Shown: positions 39,101 to 51,702, numbered from the stretch's first letter. The stretch: 64,000 nt of DNA from Antedon bifida (GCA_963402885.1 OY727098.1:17160717-17224716); one strand, 5' to 3'. Numbers and translations are program-made. Notes: generated by a model from the sequence alone, not told the origin.

Positions 39101-41706
39101 GTTAAAACAAAACAATAACTGTATATATTGTATATTCAGCCCAACGTATTTCTCCATGGTCCGCCTAAGTTTAAAAAATAACAGAGTTCAAAACATGTTC
39201 TTTTACATTTAAATAAAAATGCTCCAAATGACTTAAAATCAAATTAAATGAACAGCTATAACGGTGGATTTGAACCGCTCAACAATTTACACAGAGACAT
39301 ATAAATTTGTATTAGTTATAGTAATTACCCAAAACAATCGGAACAATACAATCAATTCTAATCTTCATACTATAAAATGAGACGTTTATTACAACGTGAT
39401 TCTATTTGGTTTATCAAACGTGGACTTTTAATGAGGATTATTTACAAGTCAAGATCATTAATTGGCGCTTACTCTAATAAGGACATACACCAAAAAAAGT
39501 TAGAAAATGTGTTCTCGTTAGAGGGCGCTATAGTATTTTCGTCATAAGAAAAAATGATATAATAGGGTTAATAGAGGTCTGTACGATGGAGTGTTACCAT
39601 ATTATTTCATAAAGGACAACATAATACTGATCAGTTACAGGTAATAACAACAAAAATATTACTGCAATGAACAATTTCGTCGAAAAACACTAATACGAAG
39701 AAATGAATATCTTGCTTCATAGGATTTATTATCCAATAAAACAACGAAAATTTACAAATTTAAAGGATATCAAAGGATAGGATAATAAAAGTATTATAAC
39801 AGGGACATTGGTATTATAAAGCGGTGTCGAAACACATAACTATGGACTTTGCTGGTTTCAGACCAAGAGCATGTAGGGTAGGCCTAGTAAAGATGTAGAC
39901 CTAGTAAGTCTTGACGGCGATTCAAACGTTTTGGCGTTTCATTCCTATAATACTTGAACTGGAATGTTGATTATGTGTTTTAGGTTATAGTTTACAGAAA
40001 AATAAAAACGAACAGGAATAACAACATAAAAAAGACTAGAATGACTATACTTGGGAAGTATAGTAGATAGTAAGGTTTAGATAGAACCTGAATTTTGAAC
40101 ATTTTTTTTCTGTTTTCAAAAGTCCACTTAGGAATAAGCAAACATCGATAAGGCTGATTGGTATTGACCAATGATGACCAGGAGGTTGTAGGCCTAGTTT
40201 ATATGATTCAGTTTTCAACATAGACGGCCACTGCTTTATAGATTTGCTATCCAATTTCTAATGCTATTTTCAGTCGATATTGACATTTAATACACAGGTA
40301 GGCTACACCATTACGTCATAATGACCGACAATTGGATATCATCGTTAAATAATATTTTACTTTTTTGTACAAACAGGAATATAGCATAAAATAATATTAA
40401 TAATATAAAAAAAAACACAACTTTTAATGATTCCGTTCCATATTAATGTAAATTGTGTATGAGTATACTGTACATAATTTTTTAAGACTGTTTTGAACAT
40501 ATTATTGTGGTCTCGGATAAAAATATAAATCACAAGTGGATGAGGTGCGGAGGGTTTTGTTGCTCAATGAGTGTAGCCTTATTATTGAATAAAATTGTGA
40601 CAATCGATTTTCTTTTGTGTAATTCACATTCTCAGTTTTTATGCATCTTCTGAATTCTTAAGGACGCTCTAGTTAACAGTTCAACGAGAAATTAATAACA
40701 GAAAATATTCAAGATGTATCAGTATACGTTATATTGTGTAAACATGATCGTTTTTATTAATTTCTTGAGTGCGTGACTCAGTTCAATTCATGATATTAGA
40801 TGTTTAACAACGTTCTCATCTTATGATTCTACGCAGGCGTAACATGTCATATGGACTGGCTGATTGATTAGCAAATCGATTTATCAATTATTGGTTGCTA
40901 GTATCTTTTATCTGTTTTTATATTTAAAAATGAAACTACATTTGTTTTTTTATTTATATAGATTGATTTTATGGCATTCGATTCGATTTATGTGCCGCGT
41001 GTCAGTTCATAACATAGACTAGATTCCGGATGGTCATGTTGACAATGATGATTATGATAACAAAAGGTATGATAAATTATGATGTTGCTAAATTAGATTT
41101 ATCATCATGATTACAATGGCAAGTAAACGTATACGATGACGATTAAGAGATGGTGAGGATATGATGTTGGTAAAAGAACATTATTACTGTAGTTGTGTGC
41201 GGGTTCATTGGGAGGACGATATGGCGTACCGGTTGTGCACTATCCGTTTAATTAGGCCTAGAGCACGATCAAACATTACGTTCATTCGTGCATGTATTAA
41301 CGCAAGCGACTAATTTTGAGTTTTGTAATATTTGATCTAGCAATTATCCATATTGTGTTTGTACACGAGCCGGAGGTAAATGCAGTTTAAGTCAACAGAT
41401 CCCAGGCACTATTAGTCAAGGCTGTGGAGATATCTTCTCTTTCGGTTGTTTGTATTTTGAAACTGAGATGCTATGTACTCACTAATTCGATTATATAGAA
41501 TAATAAAAAGATCTGTGCATATTATCATCAAAGTAAGGAAACCCACAATTGAAACATGTTGATGTTAGTGTGCTTGAATTGTGAGAATCTATTACAGACC
41601 AATTTGTATATAAATGGTAATTCACCTGAAAAAAAAGTGATAAAAGGACATGGAAATTGATAGCAAATTGTAAAAATGTGAATTGTGTACATGAATTATT
41701 GACAAG
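36199..41706. other. CpG-richer intergenic stretch
   Basis: No supported gene. A plus-strand open frame from 37,753 (after tgcaatattttag) to 38,109 includes SGKSGVSPGDDPIVIHFGRG, but has no family match I can name and no clear donor. A minus-strand frame at 38,349-38,585 has six cysteines in its C-terminal part, again without a recognised pattern. TAGGCCTA occurs repeatedly. Confidence 0.45.
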
Positions 41707-42007
41707 GCGTGTGGGCGTGTGGCGCAGTGTGTTGGACGTTCGACTACTGATCATGAGATCGAGGTTCGAATCCAACTCTCGCCGCATTGCTTGTATTCTT
41801 AGGCAAGATACTTTACTTACGTTTGCCTCTCTCCACCCAGGTTAGATCAAGACACAACTTTGCGCTGATTACTAATACTATCTGCATTATAGGAGTATGT
41901 TTCCATACGTGTTTGATCCAAAAAAAATGACTGCGGTAATATTATGTTCAGCGCTTAGAGGTTTCACAACATTAGGCGCTATATGAATCCAGGATATTAT
42001 TATTATA
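41707..42007 (+). mobile_element. tRNA-derived SINE
   Basis: The 5' part is tRNA-like, with a box A match (tggcgcagtgtg, near 41,720) and a perfect box B (ggttcgaatcc, 41,763-41,773), 32 nt apart. The body follows, including a CT-rich ttgcctctctccacccaggt, and the 3' end has cagcgcttagag and aggcgctatatgaatcc followed by an ATT repeat tail (attattattat). This head-body-microsatellite tail layout is standard for SINEs transcribed by RNA polymerase III and moved by LINE machinery. Target site duplications are not clear. The short open frames across it are not genes. Confidence 0.75.
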
Positions 42008-42349
42008 AAAATGGGGTGGTTTTTGCCAAAGGGGGATCACCAAACTTTGTGGATATCATCCTCTTTCATCCACCTAAGATAAATACACGTTACCTGGAAC
42101 CAGTTTCAGAAATATAATTACATAAGACCGATTTTAATACTAGTTATTACTAGGCCCATTACGATTTGGTTCATTCAATAAAATGTTAATAATACAGTTT
42201 TGACATTGCCAGATGAAGATTTGTTGAAAACAAGTTGAAATGTCGCACTCGTACGTATTCGTGAATGGGTTAACGTAAAGAATTATATACAGAAAGTTAA
42301 TATAACAAGGCCATAGATGGCTGCAGTCGCGTGCTCAAGTTAGTGTTTA

Positions 42350-42412
42350 CCGACCGACCGACCAACCGATCAACCGACCAATCTTAATCTTAATCGACCA
42401 ACCGATCGACAT
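42350..42412. repeat. Degenerate CCGA/CCAA tetranucleotide repeat
   Basis: Runs of ccgaccgaccgaccaaccga and related words, interrupted by aatcttaatcttaatcg. A shorter relative (ccaaccactaatcgaccaac) lies near 54,057. Confidence 0.7.
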
Positions 42413-42639
42413 AGTGAGCTGTAGAGTCGACTAAAAACCAGTTGAAAACATTCAAGTTTTGAACATAGTTTTGATAGGGGCTATAGTCTAGACCTACATC
42501 AAATTAATATTTACGCATTAGCAAACATTAAGTAATACAGTTGACAAGTTTATTTGCTTCCTTCGAGCGGTTACCCTTCACGACGCATTAATTAATAATA
42601 ATATTTAACTGTCACGAAGGCCGATTTTTTAACGGTCCT

Positions 42640-42820
42640 TTAAGTTTAATTCATGTATGTATATAGTGAGATCAGGGAGAAGAGGGTGTTGTTTAATCTC
42701 CCGGGTGAAATTTTCTTTTCAGCTTAACTCTGACGGCCGTGATTGTACTCGGGTGAGACTCGAACTCAAGAGTTTATAAGCCTATACCGGTATCTCACGT
42801 GTTAACTGATGAATTTTTAC
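42640..42820 (-). mobile_element. Possible tRNA-derived SINE fragment
   Basis: On the minus strand, a box B like word GAGTTCGAGTCTC (42,767-42,755) follows about 40 nt after a ttaacacgtgagatacc block that resembles a decayed box A and anticodon region. Downstream on that strand is an ttcacccgggagattaaac stretch. The T-arm has one mismatch. Tail and target duplications were not identified. Confidence 0.3.
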
Positions 42821-44054
42821 AAGACAATAACTGTAATTTAAAGTCGGTATACTATAAAATACTCTTAATCTTGTCATGGTAAACAACATGAGAATTAAAT
42901 TACCATAATTAGGCTGATGGATAAACGATTTTAAGCACACATTTAATTGGGCTTAGAGGTTGAAAATATAAATACCTCAGTAGCGAATGAATGTGTTAAA
43001 AATGTCAGTCCGGTCCACCAATTAAAACCATTTTAGGTAAGTTCTTTCAACACTAATATGACTGTGGTGTATCAAGCCACCTTTGGAATCACCTCATTCA
43101 ACAAATAAGGTAACAAGCATATGTATTTTAGCCTAGGCCTATAATTTACTATTTTATTTATATATTTGGCAATAAATATTTAGCGTATGAACATAGTATG
43201 CCTTTAATATTGAAGAACTGAATACTTAAAAAAAGTATGAAACGTAGACGTCAATTTGCACAAATTATTTAATGTATATAGTTATTATCATTAATGTACG
43301 CCATTAGGGAATCGTGAGCTTCTTTGCATTTTTTCATAACTTGCTTTAACTTTCAACTAATTATATACGGTACACTCTATCTTATGAAAGCATGAAAATA
43401 GGTTTCTCGTCTATAAATACGCATACGAGTATATATATATCCTTCAAAATGGCCGTAAAACATGAATTTCTGTTTGTTAAATGTTTATATAATTTTAAAA
43501 AAAACAACAGAAATCACGAGAAAAACACATGAAAAATTAGAACTTTGCAAAATTCTGCTATAAAATCTACTTTTTTTAATACTTTGGTGGTTAAACCTGA
43601 TGTGAATATCTGGCGACTTCTCAAAAAATGAAAGCGGGAAAATAAACTGAAGTCGAATAACAACACCAAAAACGTAAAATTGAAGGCATGTAGGCCTAAT
43701 GCTTCCTTATTTTCCACTCTTTTTAGGCTACAACATTTGTGTACAAACAAATCACATAGGTAATTTGAAATATAATTCATAATCCTCAGATTAATTTAAC
43801 TAAAACATCAGATATTTTGGATCAACGGAAATTTGCTGAAAATGTTTAAATTAAATTTAAAAGACGCTGGTCACATTCTGGTGGCTTAAATAAAGAGGAT
43901 ACGTATATGATATTGTAAAGGTAGGTTTTAAGTGTAAACTTCGATGGAAACATAATTTATGTGTAAATCCATACCGGTACTGAATAATATCATCATGGAT
44001 GAGTATTTCAATAAAGATGCGTGTATCTGCAAATCAGTTAAGGACCTTTCTAAA
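42821..44054. other. Intergenic stretch, nothing recognised
   Basis: AT-rich, with moderate CpG. An 88-codon minus-strand frame (43,514-43,780) has no recognisable motif. No repeat or gene could be supported. Confidence 0.45.
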
Positions 44055-44215
44055 ACTCTCTGTCTACACTATCAAACAAGTTTGACAAAAAAAGTGTGAT
44101 GTGTCCAAATATGATAGTGATATGCCCACATATGGTAGTGATATGACATCATCATGTCCATATGAGCACATCACATATTTTGTCACATATTAAGTTTGAT
44201 AGTGTAGACAATGCT
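44055..44215. mobile_element. MITE-like inverted-repeat element
   Basis: A perfect 16-bp inverted repeat, gtctacactatcaaac (44,062-44,077) and its complement (44,194-44,209), continues inward as an imperfect palindrome (tttgacaaaaaaagtgtgat versus cacatattttgtcacatatt read in reverse), about 45 bp per arm. The centre has two near-repeats of atgatagtgatatg. About 160 bp in total with no coding capacity. Target site duplication and superfamily are not clear. Confidence 0.65.
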
Positions 44216-47200
44216 TAAGAAATGTCACTAATTCTGAATAAATATAAGAAATGTCATGCTACTTCTAAATTACCTGGTTAATATAAGAATTTTTTTTAAA
44301 TACATTCCTTATTTTTTGCAGGATAAGCGTAATTTTATAGATAATCGATTTTGTTTTTCATACGATATGTCAAATCGATGCGAAGTAGATAAGGCTTACT
44401 TTATGTGAGACTAGACAATTTCAACAAAATTACATTATATATTCAGTTTATTACGCATTAATTAATTCTATTCATTGTTGGATTATTAATCTTTTTTGAA
44501 AATTCAAATTACTATGTTGAATAATAGAAAAATGGTAACCGAAGAGGGCGTTTTCATTCTTTACGAAAAGAACAAAAATGAAGTTTTATTTCTTGAGATT
44601 TTTCTTTTACATTCCATTTTCAGAAGTCATGATTAATGTACACGCTTTAATTTCTTTTAGAACAAAAACAATTATTACACAAACCTGTCACAATCAGTTT
44701 TCCTGATTTATAATGTTTTACACGTTTCATACAAAAGTTTATAGAAAATTACATTTTTATAAAACAAAAAACGTAAATAACATATAAATCACAAAAATTT
44801 AAAGAAATCCACTGAACATTTTTTAGTTGGATGTGATTTAACAGCATAAACTCTCTAAGTGAACCTCAATTAAAATGTAAATATATCTAGGTCTTTATCA
44901 ATTATATTGTTTTTATAATACTCTGTGATTAAGTTATTGAATTGATCATCGTATTGCGTTTCATAGGAATAGCTGATTTAGTTCATCCGATGTAAACGAC
45001 CCAATTCTATATACATTACCAGTGACTAAGGACTATTATTTTTTTTCAAATCCATCGAACTGCTTATAACTGATCGTTTACTTTGGTGCTCATATTAATT
45101 ATGTATCAATATTTGGTAATTTCCGAAAATTTGTGGAGGTGTTCATAAAATAACTGATTTGATTGCTATCTAGTGATTTGATAACAAATCATTCAGTATT
45201 TCTATTTATTCTAAAAAAAGCACATGCTACGAAATACAGTATTGTGAAAATAAATTTAAACCTTGGTTGCCACTATAGTCCGTAAAGACAAAGTGTTTTT
45301 ACCAAGCTTTAAAAAGATCGTCAAAAAAAAAACGCGTTCACAAGAAGCAAGAATTGATTTTCCGGGTACCTCTCCCCTCCCGTTTTCACATTTATCCTCT
45401 CTTCATCCCTTTTACATTTACATACAAGGGTAGGCATATTGTGGTAAAATCTAAATCGTTGCAAACAAACTCTTAAAGCTATTGGAAGAATACGCAATAT
45501 ATGTATCGAAATCATGTTCATTTAGTCAGGCATAAATGCATGATGCATCGTATATGACACATTCCATCCTTTAAAGGTTTACCGCGACTTACAAAGCCGA
45601 GCCAATTTACTAGGATAACGATGACGAGGGTTTTCAAAGGCGACGGGGGTTGCCACAAAGCCGTCGACAACTAACAGGACAAATGAGACCAATTTATCAA
45701 CAATCACTTATAATTAGAAAAGGAATATTCTCCGTAGGTACAAAATGTTTAAAGGTTTTACAAACAGAGTGATTTATCAATCTCAATGATTGTAACAACC
45801 AACAGAGCAATGGCAAGAGAGGTATATTATCGATCCAAATCCGCTCATTTTCCAAAACAAAAGTCACAGCCTGCAGGTACATATCTATTAGTGGCTCAAT
45901 TCTCTGTAAGTCGGCTCTATAACTTACGCTCTACGTATTCATGTCATTTTCCCTTGTGGTACTGGGTTGAATTGATCTAGGCCTAGGTTGTACGGTATAT
46001 CGTGTTGTTTTAACCCAAGTTGACGTTATTTAGGGCGAAGATTAGTATTCAGATTTCATATAATTTCTAAGCTTGAGTCGAGTAATCAATAATTTGGTAT
46101 CAGCAGCAACGGGAATAAATTGTACAAAGTATATCGTCTGCAACTTTAAGACATTTTGAAGTTATTTTTAAATGATTTTAAGACCCAATGGACAACAAAA
46201 TTAGGCATTCCTGTAATTCATGTTTCTCGAAAGCATTATAATGGTTTCTGGATTATGTATATCCATGAACATATTATGGTATCGCATTGTTATTATTATT
46301 CTTTTATATTATACAACATTTTGCTACTATGGAGCTGCTTTTCGGTGATCTAAATATAGTAGGCCTATAAATAAGACCACCGAAAAATTACGTATTGTCT
46401 AATATTCTATATGATGAGTTAATAATAATGATAATTAACTAATTAACTTAAGGTAGCTACGGTAACAACATAATCTTGGAGTTTAATTAAAAATAAGGTC
46501 ATAAAAAGTATAAAGTATGACATCCATCATGCAGCGCCCTCTATGTAATACTTGACTTATAATTTGTATGCAAAATAATAGTAGTAGTAGAGTTACTAGT
46601 ACTATTATATACCATAAGCCTACTGTAATCGTACGTAGCATATACTGAAATTAAAATTGTTTAGATGTATTATTAAGAAAGTATTATAACTATTGTATAT
46701 ATGAATGCAATTAGGATAGCGACTTTATATCAAATAGGCCTACTAAACACCAACATGTGGTTCTACACATTCAAGCATTAACATCTAGTAATTTATTATT
46801 CTTATTTAAAACATAATGCTACATAATCTAGTACAACTATACCCTGTAGGTATAAGACAAGGTCATACCACTACAAAATATTAACACTTATGATCGGGAA
46901 TGCATCACATCGATTCAATTTGTACAAAATATTACTTTCATCTTCAAATCAGTATGCATTATTTTCTATGGAATCCTTACGCAGCCATTAACCGAAATTG
47001 ATGTGATATTGTAACCGATATATAATAAGCATAAAAATATAAATTGGATAAGGGTATCAAAATACTTGCATTTGTACATACTATACAGCCCACGGATGAA
47101 AGGCAAGGTGCGTGAATGAATTCAAAATAAACACATTGACTGAATATAACATAATTCCATCATTACCATAAAGCAATTATTTTTTATCAGGGTAATAAGG

Positions 47201-47681
47201 TGTGTTTGACAGTCACTCTTTAAATTCAATAATTACGTTTAAAAGTCACGCTTTAGATAATTACGTTGGTATTCTGAGAGACAATTTCATTGAATGTTAA
47301 ACAAATATCACACTTATACTTCTGCAATAATACAGTATTAATCTTTCGCCGATACAGCAAGCGAATTTGCAGCCACTGAGTCCATTCTGTGAGCTTATTA
47401 ATGTTAAGAATATAAAAAGATATGCCTTTTCAGATTTAGTCGGAATAAAATAGACGTGCCAATATCGAAATAAATTAGTTCTATAACCTAACCCTTAACA
47501 TGATACAGGCACCATGTTGTGATACAAATGAGATGCTGTATTACCAAATATGCCTATGATACTGGGAAATATTATAGTATGTGTGGATACGGCACTGAGA
47601 ATCGGGTAAGGTAATGATAATGTAATGATTGCGTTATTAATTAATTTGTCAAAGTTTCCAAACCATTATTATGTGTTGGTA
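44216..47681. other. Intergenic stretch and 3' flank of the ankyrin-cGLR gene
   Basis: No supported gene. A GC-richer minus-strand frame of 42 codons (45,707-45,579) contains VVDGFVATPVAFENPRHRYP and lacks an ATG and clear splice borders. The closest exact AATAAA on the minus strand downstream of the cGLR stop codon that I could see is at about 46,797-46,792, which would imply a 3' untranslated region near 0.9 kb; this is uncertain. Confidence 0.4.
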
Positions 47682-50046
47682 TTAAATCTGGACCAAGGCT
47701 CTAATCATCTTGCAGTGTACTCTTAGGTAAGTCAGACCTGGATAAGGAAAGCCTTTCTGATGAGATAGTGTTATCACTTTGTCTAAGACATTATGACGGG
47801 GGTTAAAGAATACAGGCAAATTCTCTTTACACGCGGCTTCCTCTAATTCAGTAAAAATTCTTTCAACCCAATGTGCAATATCTTCGATTTTTGAAGAGAT
47901 GTCTGATGGCGTAAACTGGTTCTTGCTTGAACTCAACTTTGAGGAGGAACTCTGAGAAATCAACTTTGACACATCAGAAACTTCAAATATTCGGCATGCT
48001 GATGACGTATCTATTGAGCATTGTGGTTGGCACAGACAGCTTATAGGTCTGCTTATATTGTTATGCTGCTGTTTGTCAACAGAATCGGATGATTTAGTCT
48101 GGGGTGAACAAGGAGGCTTGACGTGATCATCCAAAGTTTGAGACTTCTCATTTGATTCACGTTGGCACTGATATTTCCTATGAGCTTCAAACAGTGCCAC
48201 TTTTATCATGTAGCTGGATATGTCCTTGCGACCTTCATAATAATCAAACTCTGGATGTATACCTTTATTTGCAACTGTTCTAATTTCTGGAATAAATTGT
48301 ACCAATGCTTTTGACAGAACATAGGCCACACGCAATGTTTCAGGGAGTGATTTCATTACTTTCACTTCCATAGCGCAAACGGAAATGTGGAAAGCAGTTT
48401 GTCCAATCTCAGCCTCCTTTCTAACACACACCCTACCTTCTTCTCTGGATTCTTCGTCAAGTTCTCTCAAATCTTCTTTAGTTAAGCTTCCGTCACTTGG
48501 AAGGTCATAGTCAATATCGGATTCATTTTCAGAGTCGCTGAATTCAATATCGTGGACGTGGGATTTCATGTAAAATGTGCTACAGTTCTTTGCAGGTACA
48601 ATCTCTTCGCTGGTTTTCACAATCGGTAATTCACTTTCATCATCCGTATAATCAAATGTTTCGGCCTTTGATTTAAGAATTAAAAGCGTATGATTAATAT
48701 TTGATGAATCATACTTTGATGGTTGTTGTTTAATACTGTCGTTCAACACAATAGCTGGTACGATGTCTATAGTAACTCTTACACTTTTATAGTGCTGACC
48801 ACACCATATGACGTCAAACATGCATATATCCCCCTCGTCTGCTGCACGATCGATCATTTCAAAACCACCAAGAGACGATATACATTCTCCAGGATAAATA
48901 TTAGTACATTCATCAGAGTTCCACAGTTTAGTAATTGACATTGCTCTGTTAAATTTTCTGATAAACGGTTTGAGGATTGTCGTTCGGTTAAGAAACCCAT
49001 CGCTAATATATTCCTTATAGATACCAGGTTCGATTGTTGTAACTTTCAACTTAATAAACTGATCATCTGCATCCTGCTCGGGTACAATATTGTCATTGAA
49101 ATTTTCAAGGTGAACTATGATGTCCTTTTCGTCGGGTAGGCCTTGCTTGGTTCCCTCTGCACTGCTTCCAGCAAGATAAGGGCGGAATGCAAATTCAGGA
49201 TTATTTTTGCTGATTTCATCTGAAACTCTAAAATAGTTCACAAAGCTTACTTTGAAAGAAAAAACATTTATCAGTAATTATACACAAATATCGTTTTCTT
49301 TATTATTATTGAATTACATTTCTTACCTACCTGTTGAGAAGAGAAAATATTTGATAGTTTTGTTGTTGCTCTTCTTCATCATATTGGATGATTCCCGTAC
49401 CACGTGTACATAATAATTGACATAGACGTTCTCTGTTCGCCTGTCTATCACCTGCTACATTTTCAATCCAGTTTGTAATCTTGGATCTTCTGATGTCTCG
49501 AGTAGAAGAAATAGGATTATGAACACAGTCTATATAATTGACCAAGGAGGCATCAGTCAATGGTTCAAGAATTTCGACCAGGTCGTCCGCTTCCACCCAA
49601 CGTGCAAGACACAATGGAGTAGACCCATACATATCTGTAATGTTTGGAGAAGCACCAAAGCAGAGGAGGTTTTCAAGTATATTGGAATCTTTTAACATCA
49701 TTTGCTTCCAATAAGTGACAAGCCAGTGAAGGGGAGTCCGTCCCAATTTATCACGAGCATTAGGATCGGCTCCAAGATGAAGGAGAATAAATACTTCATT
49801 TGAGCTGTCGAAACTGTAAAAATAGTTACGTGATGCAGCCCAATGTAACAGGGTTTCCCCCTTACCAAACGTCTCATTTATATTATCAACAGAGGCTGCA
49901 GCATATAGTGTAGCTTTATGTTTTTCATAAGCATCGCCAATTACGGGTCGTAACGTATCTATGTAATGTTGGAGTTTAGTATTGCTAGAACATGCAACGC
50001 TCCAGTCTGCCTCATCTACCGCTTGTATCAATGGATATGTATTCAT
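47682..50046 (-). CDS. Ankyrin-repeat cGAS/Mab-21-like nucleotidyltransferase (cGLR type), two exons
   Basis: Exon 1 (50,046-49,331) and exon 2 (49,245-47,682) join in phase 2 to give 759 residues. Residues 62-165 hold about three ankyrin repeats (GETLLHWAA, GADPNARDK, GRTPLHWLV, GASPNITD, GSTPLCLA). The second exon encodes a cGAS/Mab-21 fold: G-S-S at 265-267, then the first two catalytic acids in PDEKDIIVHL (Glu278, Asp280) and the third in VTIDIVPAI (Asp399). The C-lobe has FHISVCAMEVK (from 524), ISSYMIKVALFEA (from 581) and LPVFFNPRHNVL (from 715), all typical Mab-21 landmarks. Proteins of this family sense nucleic acid or other ligands and make cyclic dinucleotides that act through STING; here the enzyme set is intact, so activity is likely, though the ligand and product are unknown. 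Acidic (about 438-510) and Ser-rich (about 600-690) linkers interrupt the C-lobe. The start is the first ATG after an in-frame stop about 45 nt upstream and has A at -3. Some Mab-21 proteins are non-enzymatic, but those usually lose these acids. Confidence 0.85.
49246..49330 (-). other. 85-bp GT-AG intron inside the ankyrin-cGLR gene
   Basis: Donor GTAGGTAAGA follows ...CTCAACAG. The acceptor follows a T-rich tract (ttttttctttcaaagtaag) and enters exon 2 at CTTTGTGAAC. Only the acceptor at 49,246 keeps the frame (AG plus C gives Ser239); the nearer caaag site would run into a stop within eight codons. The donor is fixed because reading through meets TAG at once. Confidence 0.8.
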
Positions 50047-50199
50047 GTTAATAACATGAAATATATTGATCTGATCTGTTTATCCAAAGTTCTTATTTTA
50101 AATGTTTAAACTAAATGTGTAAGTTCAGAATTCAGCAACGAGTACAACGTAAGGATATAACGTTAGCCTGTTACAAGTACATACCACCATACACCATCC

Positions 50200-50246
50200 A
50201 CCGGTCACAGCAATGAAATGGACCCAGCTTGTTACGTATTTATACC
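50200..50246 (-). promoter_or_regulatory. Candidate core promoter of the ankyrin-cGLR gene
   Basis: The minus strand carries TATAAATA at 50,244-50,237. A start about 30 nt downstream (around 50,205-50,210, near tccatttcattg) would give a 5' untranslated region of about 160 nt before the ATG at 50,046, with no need for an upstream exon. No clear NF-kB or interferon-response type site was recognised by eye. Confidence 0.35.
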
Positions 50247-51702
50247 GTTATACATTATATCATTATCATGCATAACAAACATTAACTGGAACCATCAAAG
50301 TCGCAATGTATGCTGTGAGCATTCGAAAAAGATGAAATTTCTCGTCCCATTTATCATAACAGAAAGAATATTCTAGTCAGCCATCACCTGGAAGATTCTT
50401 GCTTCAGTGGATCTTTAGATTGTCCCCATTGGGTCATCAACGTTATAGGCCTACATACAAATATATTCACATTGATTACTAGGCCTAACTGTAAATACAA
50501 ATGTAACTTACTGAAAAGACTCCAACAATACCGTGGGCAACCTTACTGTGGGGAGTCTCAATTGAGATAAACATAAGTTAATAGATAGACATCTAAATTA
50601 AAACGTAGACAGCCAAACCAACATACATGACTATATGCTGTAATATCTACCATGCTTGAATGAATCATGTGTATATGTACACATTGAACATAGCAGTTGA
50701 TTGGAATAAAATATAATAACCATTCAGACATGGCAAACAATAGTACCAGTCTATACTATTTGCTTACCATTCATAAAAATATAATACCATTATCATGATA
50801 AAGGATTTTAAATATCTGTAGCCTACACGGGAATTTACCACTTGGTTATTTAGAAGCCTAAGTCACACCTGTGACCCAACAAAATGACCCTTGAATGTTA
50901 AATATTATATTGCCCGGGTAAGTGTCCCCTTAATATTTTTGTCACCTGAATATGGTTATAGGAAGGGTTCTACTACAGTGTATATGTTTTTACTGAAGTG
51001 AGATCAGTTTAAATGAAAAAACTGATCTTCATCAAACTATCTACATCATTTGAGAATATATTACTTCCGATTAAATGTAGCTTCATTACAACTACTACAT
51101 CATATACCTCATTTGTACACTGTCCATCATTAGTGTAATTAAACGGATAATGTCAACAAGGTTAGCAATTCAATATTGATAGCGTACGATTCTCCATCCT
51201 AGTATTCCACACAACTTTCATAATTTATTTCGGTAACAATTTCTTGGATGGACAAGGCAGACCGACTATCGCCAAAGAAATTATGTCATGGCAGCTGAAG
51301 ACAGTTTGAACGGCGTGAAGAAGAAGAGAAGGCATCCATCGTATTTCTTCGAACACAGTTGGTAGGCCTACTTGACGGAAGACTAAACGAATAAAGTTAA
51401 CTAATATGATAAGTGGGAATTTCATTTTCGTCGATGTGAGGGGGTGAGAAAGTGAGAGGGCGAGGCTTTCACCCTGGTAAATATTGTTCTTCATACTGTT
51501 AGTGTTATATTTCGTTTTGATCAATAATTATCGCCTTTAAAAAAAATTAAAATGTGTGGAGTAATAATCTCAATATTTTACGATATCAAAGACTGATTTA
51601 CACTAACAGTAACACAGTGGTACAGAGGTGGGCTGAAATAAAAACTACGACTAGCTACATAATTTTATGAATACTCTGATTTGTTCGTTACAATTACACT
51701 AA
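50247..51702. other. Upstream flank of the ankyrin-cGLR gene
   Basis: No supported gene. The patch 51,240-51,500 is open on both strands: the minus frame starts MKFPLIILVNFIRLVFRQ, and a plus-strand ATG at 51,288 with good context (gtcATGG) codes 24 residues up to a weak donor at 51,362. Neither has a recognised family; see findings. Confidence 0.4.
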
